This document shows, piece after piece, positions 7,005 to 15,030 of a DNA stretch of 17,969 nt. This DNA is from Bacteroidota bacterium. GTDB lineage: Bacteria > Bacteroidota > Bacteroidia > Flavobacteriales > Schleiferiaceae. Positions within the stretch are counted from its first letter, which is position 1. Each line of letters opens with the position of its first letter. The notes below the pieces were generated by a model. That model was not told the origin of the DNA. It did no database searches and worked only from the letters and a program-made list of their open reading frames with translations. The position numbers and the translations under genes were made by a program. Location: the NCBI GenBank assembly GCA_005786915.1, contig SYCM01000050.1:1-17969 (forward strand). Reading direction: 5' to 3'.

Positions 7005-10000
7005 CTAGGGACGAAGGAGGATAAGTCGGTCGACTTGGTGCACCAACTGACCGTCCTTGGGGCGCAGGACGCGCACTTTGGCAAAGTACCAGCCGTTGGG
7101 CAGCGGTACTCCGTTGGGCGTCGAGGCATCCCAGTCGGGCGCCTGCAGTACCGAAGTCGTCGCAAGTCCGATCCACTGGTGGGCCCAGACTGCACGGCCC
7201 GAAGCGTCGCTCACGGTCCAATCCACCAGAAGGCTGTCGCCGGCGGCGTTGTGCTCCACCTGCCAATGCGTCCAGCCCGGACTGGGATTGGGAAAGAGCC
7301 GAACGGCCCCGAGTTTGAGTTGTTCGCGGGAAAGCACCAGGAAGTCAACGCTTGCCTGGCTAGGATTATTATACGTATCCCAGGCGCGAACCGTAAAACG
7401 ATGGAGCCCGTCGGCCAGATCCTGAAACGGCCAGGTAGCCGAGCCCCGCTGGTAAGTGTTAGCGTCTGCTTGGTAGCGGTCGTTCATTACCAAGGGTTCG
7501 CTCCAATTTTCGTCCAAGAATCCCACCAAGTCATGGCCGATGCCCGCACCAATGGCGTTGATTCCGTTGGGGTCGGCGAGGCGCACCAAACCCAGAGGAT
7601 TTTGCCCGGTAATTCCGCCGCTGACAAAGTTGGTGTCGTCCATGAACACCTGCAGCGTGGGACCCGCGGTATCGATGGGTGCATTGTTGGCCAAGTCGCC
7701 AATCCAAAGATTGGAGTTAGCTCCGGCGGCATCGCGGTCGGTGCTCTGGGCGTAGGCCAGCAACTTGCCCTTTCCCCAGGCCAGCACGACGTCGAGCGGC
7801 ATGCGCCATTCGGCTGCAAACTGCCCGGAGCGCACGTCGACCGTGCCTTGGTAGGCCAGCTGGCTGCGAAACGCATACGTTGCCTCGTACCCCACGTTGT
7901 CGTTGTCGAGCATGGCCTTGGGCTGCACTTTGTCGTACAAACGCAGCCGCGCCGTTCCCTCGAAGTTGGTGTCCCGCACTCCCGAGGTTAGGAGTACCGA
8001 GCCGCGCAGCCGAATCAGGTCCAGCGCGCGCACGCTGTCTGTTGAAGCCCACTGGCCCGACACGGGGTCGAACACCTCCAATTCGTCAACCTGAATCCGT
8101 TCTTCGGGGCCGTTCAGCCTCAGGGCCGGATCGCCCAACAGCGTAAAGCGAAGTTTGTCCCCCGTACTGACCGAATTCTTGGCCTTTCTGATGATTTGAC
8201 CGAGGGTTTGGTAGGCTCCGTTCTCTTTTTGAAGCACCACATTAAATACGCTGTCGGTCAGGAGGGTCGCCCCGCCGACAAAAACGGCCCGGGTAGTCGT
8301 GAGGAGCGCGACGGCTCCGCCCTCGGGATTCACCATCAACTCCTCTCCGGCGGAGGTGCGCAAGGGATCGTCGTAGCGCGAAAATTCGCACGTGACCGTA
8401 ATAAAGAGCGGCAAAAAGCTCCGGTTGGTGAACGCGCGGCAGTCATCAATTTGCAGAATGTCTTCGCTGGCCCAGTTCACCTCGCCCCCGTGGCCGATGT
8501 AGGTCGTAATCAGGTTTCCTTCGTTTACGGAGCGCAAAAGGTCCTCCCGCAGTTTGGGATACGACTGATTTCCGGCACTCGATACTTGGGCGTAGGCGTC
8601 TGAAAAAAGCTTGCGGACGTCGAATTCAGTGTGCTGCGTGTCGACGCGCTCGGCGATGCGGTCCGCCACGAGGGTCAATATCTGCTCCCAATCTTCGTCG
8701 ACGTCGTCCGCCACAAACTGCACCCGCTGGCGCCAGGGCCCCAACGACTGCTCCGGGTCGGCGTACCGGCGAATTTTGGCCACCACACCCCGCGCCTGTT
8801 CGAGCGAATTCACGGGGATGCGTCCGATTCCCAGGTCGAGCGTCGAGGCCGCCAGGTTGCCGCCTTCGCCCAAGTCGAGGTAGCCAAAGAAGTCGTCAGA
8901 GACAAACGAAGTCTTGATGCTCATACTCGAGGGCGATTGGTATGCTGGAACCCAGTTTTGCTTGGGCGTGAGCCGCTCCTTGTAGTCGTACGACGCGTCG
9001 CCGAAGAGCAAGAGGTACTGGAGCTTGGTCGAATCGGCCGGGCGCGACCACAGCATGCGCAGCAGGTTGCGAAGCCCCATGAGGTCCTGAACACCGCCCG
9101 AGAACTCGCGGTAGGCTTGAGCAACGTCGACCACCGCGGCCTTGAGTCCGCGGGAGCGGTGCAGTTCCGCGAGGTCTTCGGCAGCCGGCAGAAACTCTTT
9201 GGGCGCAAAAATTACGTAGTCCACTGACGGCATGCCGTGGAGGTTTTGGTTCGGCACGCGCGTTCCTAAAGCTGGCGTACGGGCCGACTCGGGAGCGAGG
9301 TACCACACCACATGGGCCGCACCCGGAGCCAAGGTTCGGCTCGCAGGATCCATACTGCGCGCTTCCAAGGCGCTGCCGTCGGAGCGGGTGCGCCAAATCC
9401 AAGTTCCTGCCGGCGCTGGCGGAAGCTGGCGGGCCGAGTCCGCGGGCAAAAAGCGGTAGGCCTGCAACCCGCCGGCCTGGAAAGTAAACGGCGCGTCGGC
9501 CTGCACGGCCACGTAGTCAATCCAGGCCTTTGCCGCCGGATTGGCGCTCCGCTCCAGTTCCACGTCGGCGGTTCCCCAATTGGCTCCCACCGAAACTTGG
9601 GTCCAGGACTGCGTGAACTGGCGGGCGTAAGTGTCTCCGTTCACCCCTGAAACCGTCTGGAACGTGCTGCTTCCCACAAAGCCCTGACCGGTGCGCAATT
9701 CGAGCTTCGGACCAAACACCGTGCTGCGTCCCGCGCCCGACAAAATGAACCTGGCGACGGACTGAGCGTCAAGGCGCGAAAGCCCCAAGTCAAACTTCTT
9801 ACTCAAGCTGTAGTCCAACACATCGCCGAACCAGGCCCTTCCGCTCCCCACCAGGTTCACCGCGTCCTGTTCCGCCCACGCCACATGCTGGTAGCGGTTT
9901 TCTAGGCGCACCGGCCCACTGGGCATTGCGTAGTTGGGCATCGTCCGCCCCCCTTCGGTCGTCGTAACCAAGTAAGTTTGAGCGTCCGCATAAGGGTGGT

Positions 10001-10412
10001 TGGGCCGAAGCCAGCGGTTGGAGCTGCTGTCAAAGTTCCAAACGTGCGGACTTTGACCTATAAAATATAGGTACTCGTTCGCGGACAACTGCCCGTCGCC
10101 GCCGTCTTCGATGCGCAGCGGCAGCGGGAACAGGTCGCTGGCAGCTCCCGTCGCCGAATTGAGCTCGCTCATCACCCCGGCCGGCCGGCCCCAAACCCCC
10201 AGTTTTTCCGTCAAAAACGGAGGGGTGCCCAGCCCCAACTGCTGCAGGTCGGCGCCGCTTAGACGGTAAATCTGCTCCTCATAAGTGAATATTTCGGCCC
10301 AATTGCCCTGAGCCAGCACCGACTGCGCGGGCCAAACTTGACCCCAAAGCGTCCCAGGAACGGTAAGCATTAGGCCAAAAAGGGCGAGTAAATACGTACG
10401 AAAAAGCCTCAT
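7005..10412 (-). CDS. porU: Type IX secretion system sortase PorU
   Basis: A 1135-residue surface Cys protease of the gingipain-like C25 family. PorU cleaves the conserved C-terminal signal from T9SS cargo and, with PorV, PorQ and PorZ, transfers many substrates to an anchor on the cell surface. A signal peptide begins MRLFRTYLLALFGLM and ends near residue 25 (LWGQ). The N-terminal beta-rich region is followed by the C25 domain (about 395-770), with DYVIFAPKEFLPAAEDLAE at its start and LLLFGDASYDYKER near 467-480. The catalytic His641 lies in TTYIGHGG and Cys675 in ITVTCEFSRYDDP. The last ~100 residues (from about 1032, LFPNPSPG near 1039) form a T9SS-type C-terminal beta-sandwich, as in P. 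gingivalis PorU of similar length (about 1158). The ATG at 10410-10412 is preferred over an upstream TTG (10437-10439) because it starts the signal peptide. It is first in a porU-porV arrangement and divergent from porP-gldJ-murF. Confidence 0.95.
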   Translation of the reverse strand: MRLFRTYLLALFGLMLTVPGTLWGQVWPAQSVLAQGNWAEIFTYEEQIYRLSGADLQQLGLGTPPFLTEKLGVWGRPAGVMSELNSATGAASDLFPLPLRIEDGGDGQLSANEYLYFIGQSPHVWNFDSSSNRWLRPNHPYADAQTYLVTTTEGGRTMPNYAMPSGPVRLENRYQHVAWAEQDAVNLVGSGRAWFGDVLDYSLSKKFDLGLSRLDAQSVARFILSGAGRSTVFGPKLELRTGQGFVGSSTFQTVSGVNGDTYARQFTQSWTQVSVGANWGTADVELERSANPAAKAWIDYVAVQADAPFTFQAGGLQAYRFLPADSARQLPPAPAGTWIWRTRSDGSALEARSMDPASRTLAPGAAHVVWYLAPESARTPALGTRVPNQNLHGMPSVDYVIFAPKEFLPAAEDLAELHRSRGLKAAVVDVAQAYREFSGGVQDLMGLRNLLRMLWSRPADSTKLQYLLLFGDASYDYKERLTPKQNWVPAYQSPSSMSIKTSFVSDDFFGYLDLGEGGNLAASTLDLGIGRIPVNSLEQARGVVAKIRRYADPEQSLGPWRQRVQFVADDVDEDWEQILTLVADRIAERVDTQHTEFDVRKLFSDAYAQVSSAGNQSYPKLREDLLRSVNEGNLITTYIGHGGEVNWASEDILQIDDCRAFTNRSFLPLFITVTCEFSRYDDPLRTSAGEELMVNPEGGAVALLTTTRAVFVGGATLLTDSVFNVVLQKENGAYQTLGQIIRKAKNSVSTGDKLRFTLLGDPALRLNGPEERIQVDELEVFDPVSGQWASTDSVRALDLIRLRGSVLLTSGVRDTNFEGTARLRLYDKVQPKAMLDNDNVGYEATYAFRSQLAYQGTVDVRSGQFAAEWRMPLDVVLAWGKGKLLAYAQSTDRDAAGANSNLWIGDLANNAPIDTAGPTLQVFMDDTNFVSGGITGQNPLGLVRLADPNGINAIGAGIGHDLVGFLDENWSEPLVMNDRYQADANTYQRGSATWPFQDLADGLHRFTVRAWDTYNNPSQASVDFLVLSREQLKLGAVRLFPNPSPGWTHWQVEHNAAGDSLLVDWTVSDASGRAVWAHQWIGLATTSVLQAPDWDASTPNGVPLPNGWYFAKVRVLRPKDGQLVHQVDRLILLRP

Positions 10413-10481
10413 TCTGCGTTCAAAGTTCGTAAAGTCCAACGCGGTTTTTCGAGTAATCGTTTACAAACGCTCGGAAAATCG

Positions 10482-10489
10482 TATAATTG
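10482..10489 (+). promoter_or_regulatory. Candidate promoter of the porP-gldJ-murF operon, -7 element
   Basis: TATAATTG differs from TAnnTTTG at one base. Nineteen bases upstream is TTT (10460-10462) in place of TTG. It lies 9 bases before the first ATG (10499) and 24 before the third (10514). It also covers the in-frame TTG at 10487, arguing against that codon as a start. No equally good element was found for the divergent porU. Confidence 0.4.
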
Positions 10490-10498
10490 TGGCTTCAA

Positions 10499-11506
10499 AT
10501 GATGCCCTACTCCATGGCCCTACGACGCCTGATTGCGGTCGCCCTTCTCACGGTTCACGCTTGGTCCGCCCAAGCGCAAGACCCACATTTTACTCAGTAC
10601 TACGCCAATCCATTGTACCTAAACCCCGCATTTGCAGGGGTTAAGCAGTGTCCTCGCGTAACCACCAACTACCGAAATCAGTACCCCAGTTTGGGCGTGT
10701 ACCAGACGTTTTCGGCGTCCTACGACCAGTACGTGGACGGTCTAAACGGCGGGATCGGACTGATGATCATGCAGGACGAAGCGGCCAATGGCGACCTTTC
10801 GCTCACCGAGGCTTCAGGTATTTACTCTTACCACCTCAAGGTAAATCGCGACTTCATGCTGCTGTTCGGCGCTCAGGCGACGTTTCGCCAGCGCTCGCTG
10901 AACTGGAACAACCTGACCTTTCCCGACATGATCGACCCGTTCTTTGGGTTCGTAAAGCCCACGAACGAGATTCGTCCCGACCAAACCACCGTGCAGCAGT
11001 TCGATTTGAGCTTTGGCATGCTTGGATTTACCGAAAAATTCTATGTGGGCGCCTCTGCGCACCACGTGACGCAGCCCAACGAGGCATTCTTGAGTACCTC
11101 AACCCTTCCTATTAAGGTTACCGCGCAAGCCGGTGCGACGATTCCCCTCGGACGCAAGCGGTTGTATAACGACTTGGACAACTTATTGATTCCCAATATT
11201 GTGTACCAAACCCAAGGCGGCGCGCACCACATGACGGCCGGCGTATCGTTCAACCGCGGAGTACTCACAGGTGGACTGGGCTACCGCCAAGCGCTTGGCG
11301 TGGTCAGCACGAACCCCGACGCGTTGATCGCCATTATTGGCATCGCCCCCAACGACGTCCCCTGGAAGTTTGGCTACTCTTACGATTATACGATTTCTGC
11401 ACTGGGCAACGTTCTGGGTGGAGCGCACGAAGTTTCGCTCTCGTACCAATTCCCCTGCCGTAGCCGCCGCTCGCGCTACAGTGAAGTCAAGTGCCCCAAA
11501 TTTTAA
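10499..11506 (+). CDS. PorP/SprF family type IX secretion outer-membrane protein
   Basis: A 335-residue outer-membrane beta-barrel of the PorP/SprF family. PorP works with the GldK/GldN (PorK/PorN) ring, and SprF-type members are needed for secretion or surface anchoring of particular cargo. A signal peptide (LIAVALLTVHAW core, then SAQAQ) is followed by the family signature DPHFTQYYANPLYLNPAFAG, then by alternating beta-strand-like segments and the closing strand EVSLSYQFPC. Length is normal for the family (300-340). Three ATGs are close together (10499, 10502, 10514); the third gives the tidiest signal peptide and a normal leader if the -7 element at 10482 is used, so the true start is uncertain by five residues. 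gldJ follows after 11 bases on the same strand. Cys331 and the basic tail (RSRRSRYSEVKCPKF) after the last strand are slightly unusual for a barrel. Confidence 0.9.
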   Translation: MMPYSMALRRLIAVALLTVHAWSAQAQDPHFTQYYANPLYLNPAFAGVKQCPRVTTNYRNQYPSLGVYQTFSASYDQYVDGLNGGIGLMIMQDEAANGDLSLTEASGIYSYHLKVNRDFMLLFGAQATFRQRSLNWNNLTFPDMIDPFFGFVKPTNEIRPDQTTVQQFDLSFGMLGFTEKFYVGASAHHVTQPNEAFLSTSTLPIKVTAQAGATIPLGRKRLYNDLDNLLIPNIVYQTQGGAHHMTAGVSFNRGVLTGGLGYRQALGVVSTNPDALIAIIGIAPNDVPWKFGYSYDYTISALGNVLGGAHEVSLSYQFPCRSRRSRYSEVKCPKF

Positions 11507-11517
11507 CCTTCCCCACC

Positions 11518-13113
11518 ATGAAGCGTTCTATTTTTTCTTCAACCCTCGCCCTAGGTGCGTTACTGCTGCTCGCCTCGGGTTGCGCGAAGACCCGTTCGAA
11601 CTCGACGGGCATGTCATACAACGACCGCAAAAACGGCGGATTTCAAATTAACCTCAAGTACAAGGGCCAAGAAACCGGTCCGGGCCTCGTGTTCATCGAG
11701 GGCGGCACCTTCATCATGGGACGCGTCGAAGAGGACGTCATCAAGGACTGGAACAACCAGCCCCGCCGCGTAACGGTGTCCTCGTTCTACCTCGACGAGA
11801 ACGAAGTAACCAACGCTGACTACCGCGAGTACCTCTACTGGCTTCGCCGCGTGTACGACTACGACTACTACCCCCAGATTTACCAATCTGCTTTGCCCGA
11901 TACTTTGGTGTGGCGCGACAAAATGGGCCTTAACGACATGTATGTGGAGAACTACCTCCGCCACCCGGCCTACAACTTCTACCCCGTCGTGGGCGTAAAC
12001 TGGGAGCAGGCCATGCGCTTCTGTCAGTGGCGTACCGACCGCGTGAACGAGCAAATTTTGATCGACAAGGGCATTCTCAACGTAATGAACACCCAGGCTG
12101 ACGACCAAAACTTCAACAGCGAAGTCTACCTCTACAAGCAAGGTGAGTACACGCAGCAAAACCGCAAAGGCCTCAAGGACCTGAGCCCCGCCCAAGTTTT
12201 TGGCAAGGAAGGCCGTCCGGCGCGCATCGAAGACGGCATTTTGCTGCCGAAGTACCGCCTCCCGACCGAAGCCGAATGGGAGTACGCCGCCTACGCCGAG
12301 ATTGGCCAGCGAGTGTACAACCGCCAAATCGACCGCAATAAGTACACTTGGAACGGTTCTTCGGTCCGCAATAAAGACAAGAAGGTTCAGGGCGACATGC
12401 TCGCGAACTACAAGCTTAGCGGCGGAGACAATATGGGTATGGGTGGCTACCTAAACGACCAGGCCAACATCACCATGCAGGTGAAGTTCTACCCCCCGAA
12501 CGACTTTGGCTTGTACGACATGGCCGGCAACGTAGCTGAATGGGTGCTCGACGTGTACCGTCCGCTCTCGGCGCAAGACATGGACGATCACCGTCCGTTC
12601 CGCGGTAACGAATTCAAGACGTTCGACGACAACTACGAGGGTCTGGGTGAGCTTACCGTACTGACCGAGCCGCAGTACGAGCGCAACGCCAATGGCGACA
12701 GCGTGCTGGTCCGCCTGCCTGGACAACTTCCCCAGCGCGCCGTGACAGTTGAAGAGAACCTTAAACGCCGCAACTACCAGAAGTCCGACTACCGCGACTT
12801 CTTGGACGGCGACGTGGAATCGTCACTTAATTACCGCAATGCCGGTGAGGAAGAAACGGGCGACCAAATGTACAAGTACGGCGAGACCACGTTGATTGGC
12901 AACACGACCCGCGTCTATAAGGGCGGTTCATGGCGCGACCGCGCCTACTGGCTGTCGCCCGGTTCACGCCGCTACCTCGAGCAGGACCAGGCTACGGACT
13001 ACATTGGGTTCCGCTGCGCCATGGACCGCGTAGGATTCCAAAATGAATCGAGTAAGCGCACGAAGTCGTCTCCGAAGCCCAAGCAAGATAAGTTCGTTCG
13101 CTACCGCCCATAG
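11518..13113 (+). CDS. gldJ: Gliding motility / type IX secretion lipoprotein GldJ
   Basis: A 531-residue lipoprotein with a formylglycine-generating-enzyme (FGE/SUMF1)-like fold, paralogous to GldK. In Flavobacterium GldJ is required for gliding, stabilises GldK and forms helical tracks. The signal peptide MKRSIFSSTLALGALLLLAS ends at the lipobox ASGC, with lipidated Cys22. FGE-family blocks are visible in order: GLVFIEGGTFIMG (56-68), YLDENEVTNADYREYL (91-106), LPTEAEWEYAA (about 247), DMAGNVAEWVLDVY (about 338) and KGGSWRDRAYWL to YIGFRCAMD near the C-terminus. The GldJ-specific tyrosine-rich segment DYDYYPQIYQ is also present. Such FGE folds in Gld proteins are structural, not catalytic (known of the family). 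The ATG at 11518 starts the signal peptide. It is co-transcribed with the upstream porP/sprF-like gene (11-base gap) and downstream murF (4-base gap). Confidence 0.95.
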   Translation: MKRSIFSSTLALGALLLLASGCAKTRSNSTGMSYNDRKNGGFQINLKYKGQETGPGLVFIEGGTFIMGRVEEDVIKDWNNQPRRVTVSSFYLDENEVTNADYREYLYWLRRVYDYDYYPQIYQSALPDTLVWRDKMGLNDMYVENYLRHPAYNFYPVVGVNWEQAMRFCQWRTDRVNEQILIDKGILNVMNTQADDQNFNSEVYLYKQGEYTQQNRKGLKDLSPAQVFGKEGRPARIEDGILLPKYRLPTEAEWEYAAYAEIGQRVYNRQIDRNKYTWNGSSVRNKDKKVQGDMLANYKLSGGDNMGMGGYLNDQANITMQVKFYPPNDFGLYDMAGNVAEWVLDVYRPLSAQDMDDHRPFRGNEFKTFDDNYEGLGELTVLTEPQYERNANGDSVLVRLPGQLPQRAVTVEENLKRRNYQKSDYRDFLDGDVESSLNYRNAGEEETGDQMYKYGETTLIGNTTRVYKGGSWRDRAYWLSPGSRRYLEQDQATDYIGFRCAMDRVGFQNESSKRTKSSPKPKQDKFVRYRP

Positions 13114-13117
13114 AACG

Positions 13118-14389
13118 ATGAACGAATGGTATGCGCGCTTTGATGCGCGCGTAGGAGTCTGCTCCGACAGCCGCACGCTGGCTTCGGGGCAGATTTTTTT
13201 TGCCCTCCGAGGTGCTTCATTCAACGGAAACCTTTTCGCACCCCAAGCCCTGGCGCAAGGGGCGAGCACGGTGGTCGTCGACGAACAGGTTGAGGGGTTG
13301 GATGCCGACGACCCGCGCGTGGTTCTGGTGCCCGACGTGCTCAAGGAACTTCAGGATTTGGCGCACTACCACCGCATGAAGTGGGGCAAAACGGTAGTGG
13401 GTTTGACGGGCAGCAACGGCAAAACCACGGCTAAAGAGCTCTTTGCGCAGGTCCTCCAGCAAAAGTTCCACGTCCTGGCCACGCACGGCAACCTGAACAA
13501 CCACATTGGCGTGCCCCTCACGCTGCTGCGCCTCCTTCCGGAACACGAAGTCGCCATTGTCGAAATGGGCGCCAACCATCAGGGAGAAATTGACGAACTC
13601 TCCCGCATTGCGGCACCCAACTTGGGGTACGTCACCAACTTTGGATTGGCCCACCTCGAAGGCTTTGGCGGCCCCGAAGGCGTGATCAAAGGCAAATCGG
13701 AACTCTACCGGTACCTCGCCGAAGCGGGAGGCGAAGCCCTCGTCTACTGCGGCGACGAACGCCAACTTGCCGAAAGCAGCGGTCCGCGAACGGTGTTCGG
13801 TGCGGGCTGCAGGTTCCAGGCAGACGAGCAAGGTCGAATGGCCATCGAATGGCAGGGACAGCGAGCACAAAGCCACCTTATTGGCGATTTTCAGGACCGC
13901 GCCCTGGCCGCCGCCGTGGCCCTCGGGGCGCACTTCGGCTTGAGCAACGAATCCATTGCCCGGGGGATTGAGGCCTACGTTCCGCACAACAACCGCGGCG
14001 AATGGCGCAGCGTCCACGGCTACCGCGTCTTCATGGATGCGTACAATGCCAACCCCAGCAGCATGGAGGCCAGCCTGCGCAACGCCGCGCCCCGACTGGA
14101 ACCCCAGGACACCCTTTACGTCGCCGGAGACCTCTTTGAACTTGGAGCGTACGCCGCCGAGGCGCACCAAAAAATGGTCGACGTCATGCGAGCACTGGGC
14201 ATCACCCGCGCAGTGCTGGTAGGACCGTTATTTGCCGCCACCGTGCATCCCTACACTTCCGTTCAGACCACCGAGGAGCTCGTCCAGGAATGGCGCAGCA
14301 ATCCGCCCAAGTGCCGCAGCATTTGGGTCAAGGGGTCGCGCGGAATGGCGCTTGAGCGGGCGGTTGCTGCCCTCGAGCCGCAGGATTAG
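13118..14389 (+). CDS. murF: UDP-N-acetylmuramoyl-tripeptide--D-alanyl-D-alanine ligase MurF
   Basis: A 423-residue cytoplasmic ATP-dependent ligase that adds D-Ala-D-Ala to the UDP-MurNAc-tripeptide, the last soluble step of peptidoglycan precursor synthesis. The N-terminal substrate domain has SDSRTL (16-21) and FFALRG (27-32). The ATP loop is GLTGSNGKTT (95-104), followed by GNLNNHIGVPLTLL (124-137), EMGANHQGEI (149-158) and NFGLAHLEGFG (174-184). The C-terminal domain starts near NNRGEW (291-296), with MDAYNANPSSMEASL (306-320) and the GDLFELG motif (337-343). The segment where Mur ligases usually carry HNxxN reads FQDRA (258-262), an unusual substitution. The ATG at 13118 follows the gldJ stop by 4 bases, and gldJ-murF adjacency is common in Flavobacteria (from memory). 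Its 3' end overlaps the convergent membrane-protein gene by 4 bases. Confidence 0.94.
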   Translation: MNEWYARFDARVGVCSDSRTLASGQIFFALRGASFNGNLFAPQALAQGASTVVVDEQVEGLDADDPRVVLVPDVLKELQDLAHYHRMKWGKTVVGLTGSNGKTTAKELFAQVLQQKFHVLATHGNLNNHIGVPLTLLRLLPEHEVAIVEMGANHQGEIDELSRIAAPNLGYVTNFGLAHLEGFGGPEGVIKGKSELYRYLAEAGGEALVYCGDERQLAESSGPRTVFGAGCRFQADEQGRMAIEWQGQRAQSHLIGDFQDRALAAAVALGAHFGLSNESIARGIEAYVPHNNRGEWRSVHGYRVFMDAYNANPSSMEASLRNAAPRLEPQDTLYVAGDLFELGAYAAEAHQKMVDVMRALGITRAVLVGPLFAATVHPYTSVQTTEELVQEWRSNPPKCRSIWVKGSRGMALERAVAALEPQD

Positions 14390-15030
14390 AGCGCGTAGCG
14401 AATTCCGCTCGACAGCGAAATCCACAACGGATACTCCTTGTACGCCGTAGTTGGGCTCGCCTCAAACTCAGTAAAGCCGTTGTCCAGGCCCACGAGTCCG
14501 TACCAGCTCCAGTTTTCGTTAAGTTTGATGGACGACCCTAATTCGATTCCTGCGGACGTCATCGTACGCGCCACTTCAGAAGAAATTCCGTCGCGTTGAA
14601 CCGATTGAAGACGGCGGTACGCGAAGGGAACCCAAACCTCAAGGGTGGTGATGTCGGAAACCTCTGTCGCAAAGCCCAAGCGTCCCCGAATCAAGAGGTA
14701 GTTGCTCTGGGTGCGCAATAAGGTCTCGCGGTCGGGCCCTTGACGGTACGCAAAATTGCTCTGCGCCACGTCAAGGCCAAGGCGAAAGGGCTTAATGTGC
14801 GCGTTCAATGCCAAGCCATAGGCTCCGCCCAAAGATCCCCGAAACACATCGGTTACCTCGGGCTGCGTTCCGACCACCTCGCCCACCGTGCGGCGAAACA
14901 CCGTGTTAGCCTGGACCCAAGGGGCAACCGAAAGACTCCGCTCGCGGACGTCGCTGTCGGTGTAGTATACCTGGGCGTTTAGGGTGATGGCCGCCACGAG
15001 AGCGGCGAGGGCTATGCTAAGTTTTGCCAT
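14386..15030 (-). CDS. Predicted outer-membrane beta-barrel protein, unknown function
   Basis: A 214-residue protein not recognised as a named family. It has a clear signal peptide (hydrophobic core about 5-16, then LNAQ), so it is exported and probably starts VYYTDSDV. The mature part alternates polar and hydrophobic residues in strands ending in aromatics (AYGLALNAHIKPFRLGLDVAQSNFAY, SNYLLIRGRLGF, WYGLVGLDNGF, SLSSGIRYAL), as in small 8-10-stranded outer-membrane barrels. The short polar turns and a final strand ending the protein support this. The ATG (15028-15030) lies inside the 3' end of alaS (19-base overlap), so it is likely translated from the alaS mRNA by coupling. Its stop overlaps the murF stop by 4 bases in convergent orientation. 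A link with T9SS or tRNA charging is not implied. Confidence 0.75.
   Translation of the reverse strand: MAKLSIALAALVAAITLNAQVYYTDSDVRERSLSVAPWVQANTVFRRTVGEVVGTQPEVTDVFRGSLGGAYGLALNAHIKPFRLGLDVAQSNFAYRQGPDRETLLRTQSNYLLIRGRLGFATEVSDITTLEVWVPFAYRRLQSVQRDGISSEVARTMTSAGIELGSSIKLNENWSWYGLVGLDNGFTEFEASPTTAYKEYPLWISLSSGIRYAL

Noticed and set aside
6977..7266. Upstream extensions of porV overlapping porU
   Set aside because: The extra N-terminal residues lack any family character, and the internal ATG at 6976 begins a good signal peptide.
6984..7991. Long plus-strand open frame opposite the 3' part of porU
   Set aside because: No signal peptide, domain or promoter; explained by codon bias of porU on the other strand.
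11614..12327. Val-rich minus-strand open frame opposite gldJ
   Set aside because: Valine richness is the complement of Asn/Asp/Tyr codons in gldJ; no start context or homology recognised.
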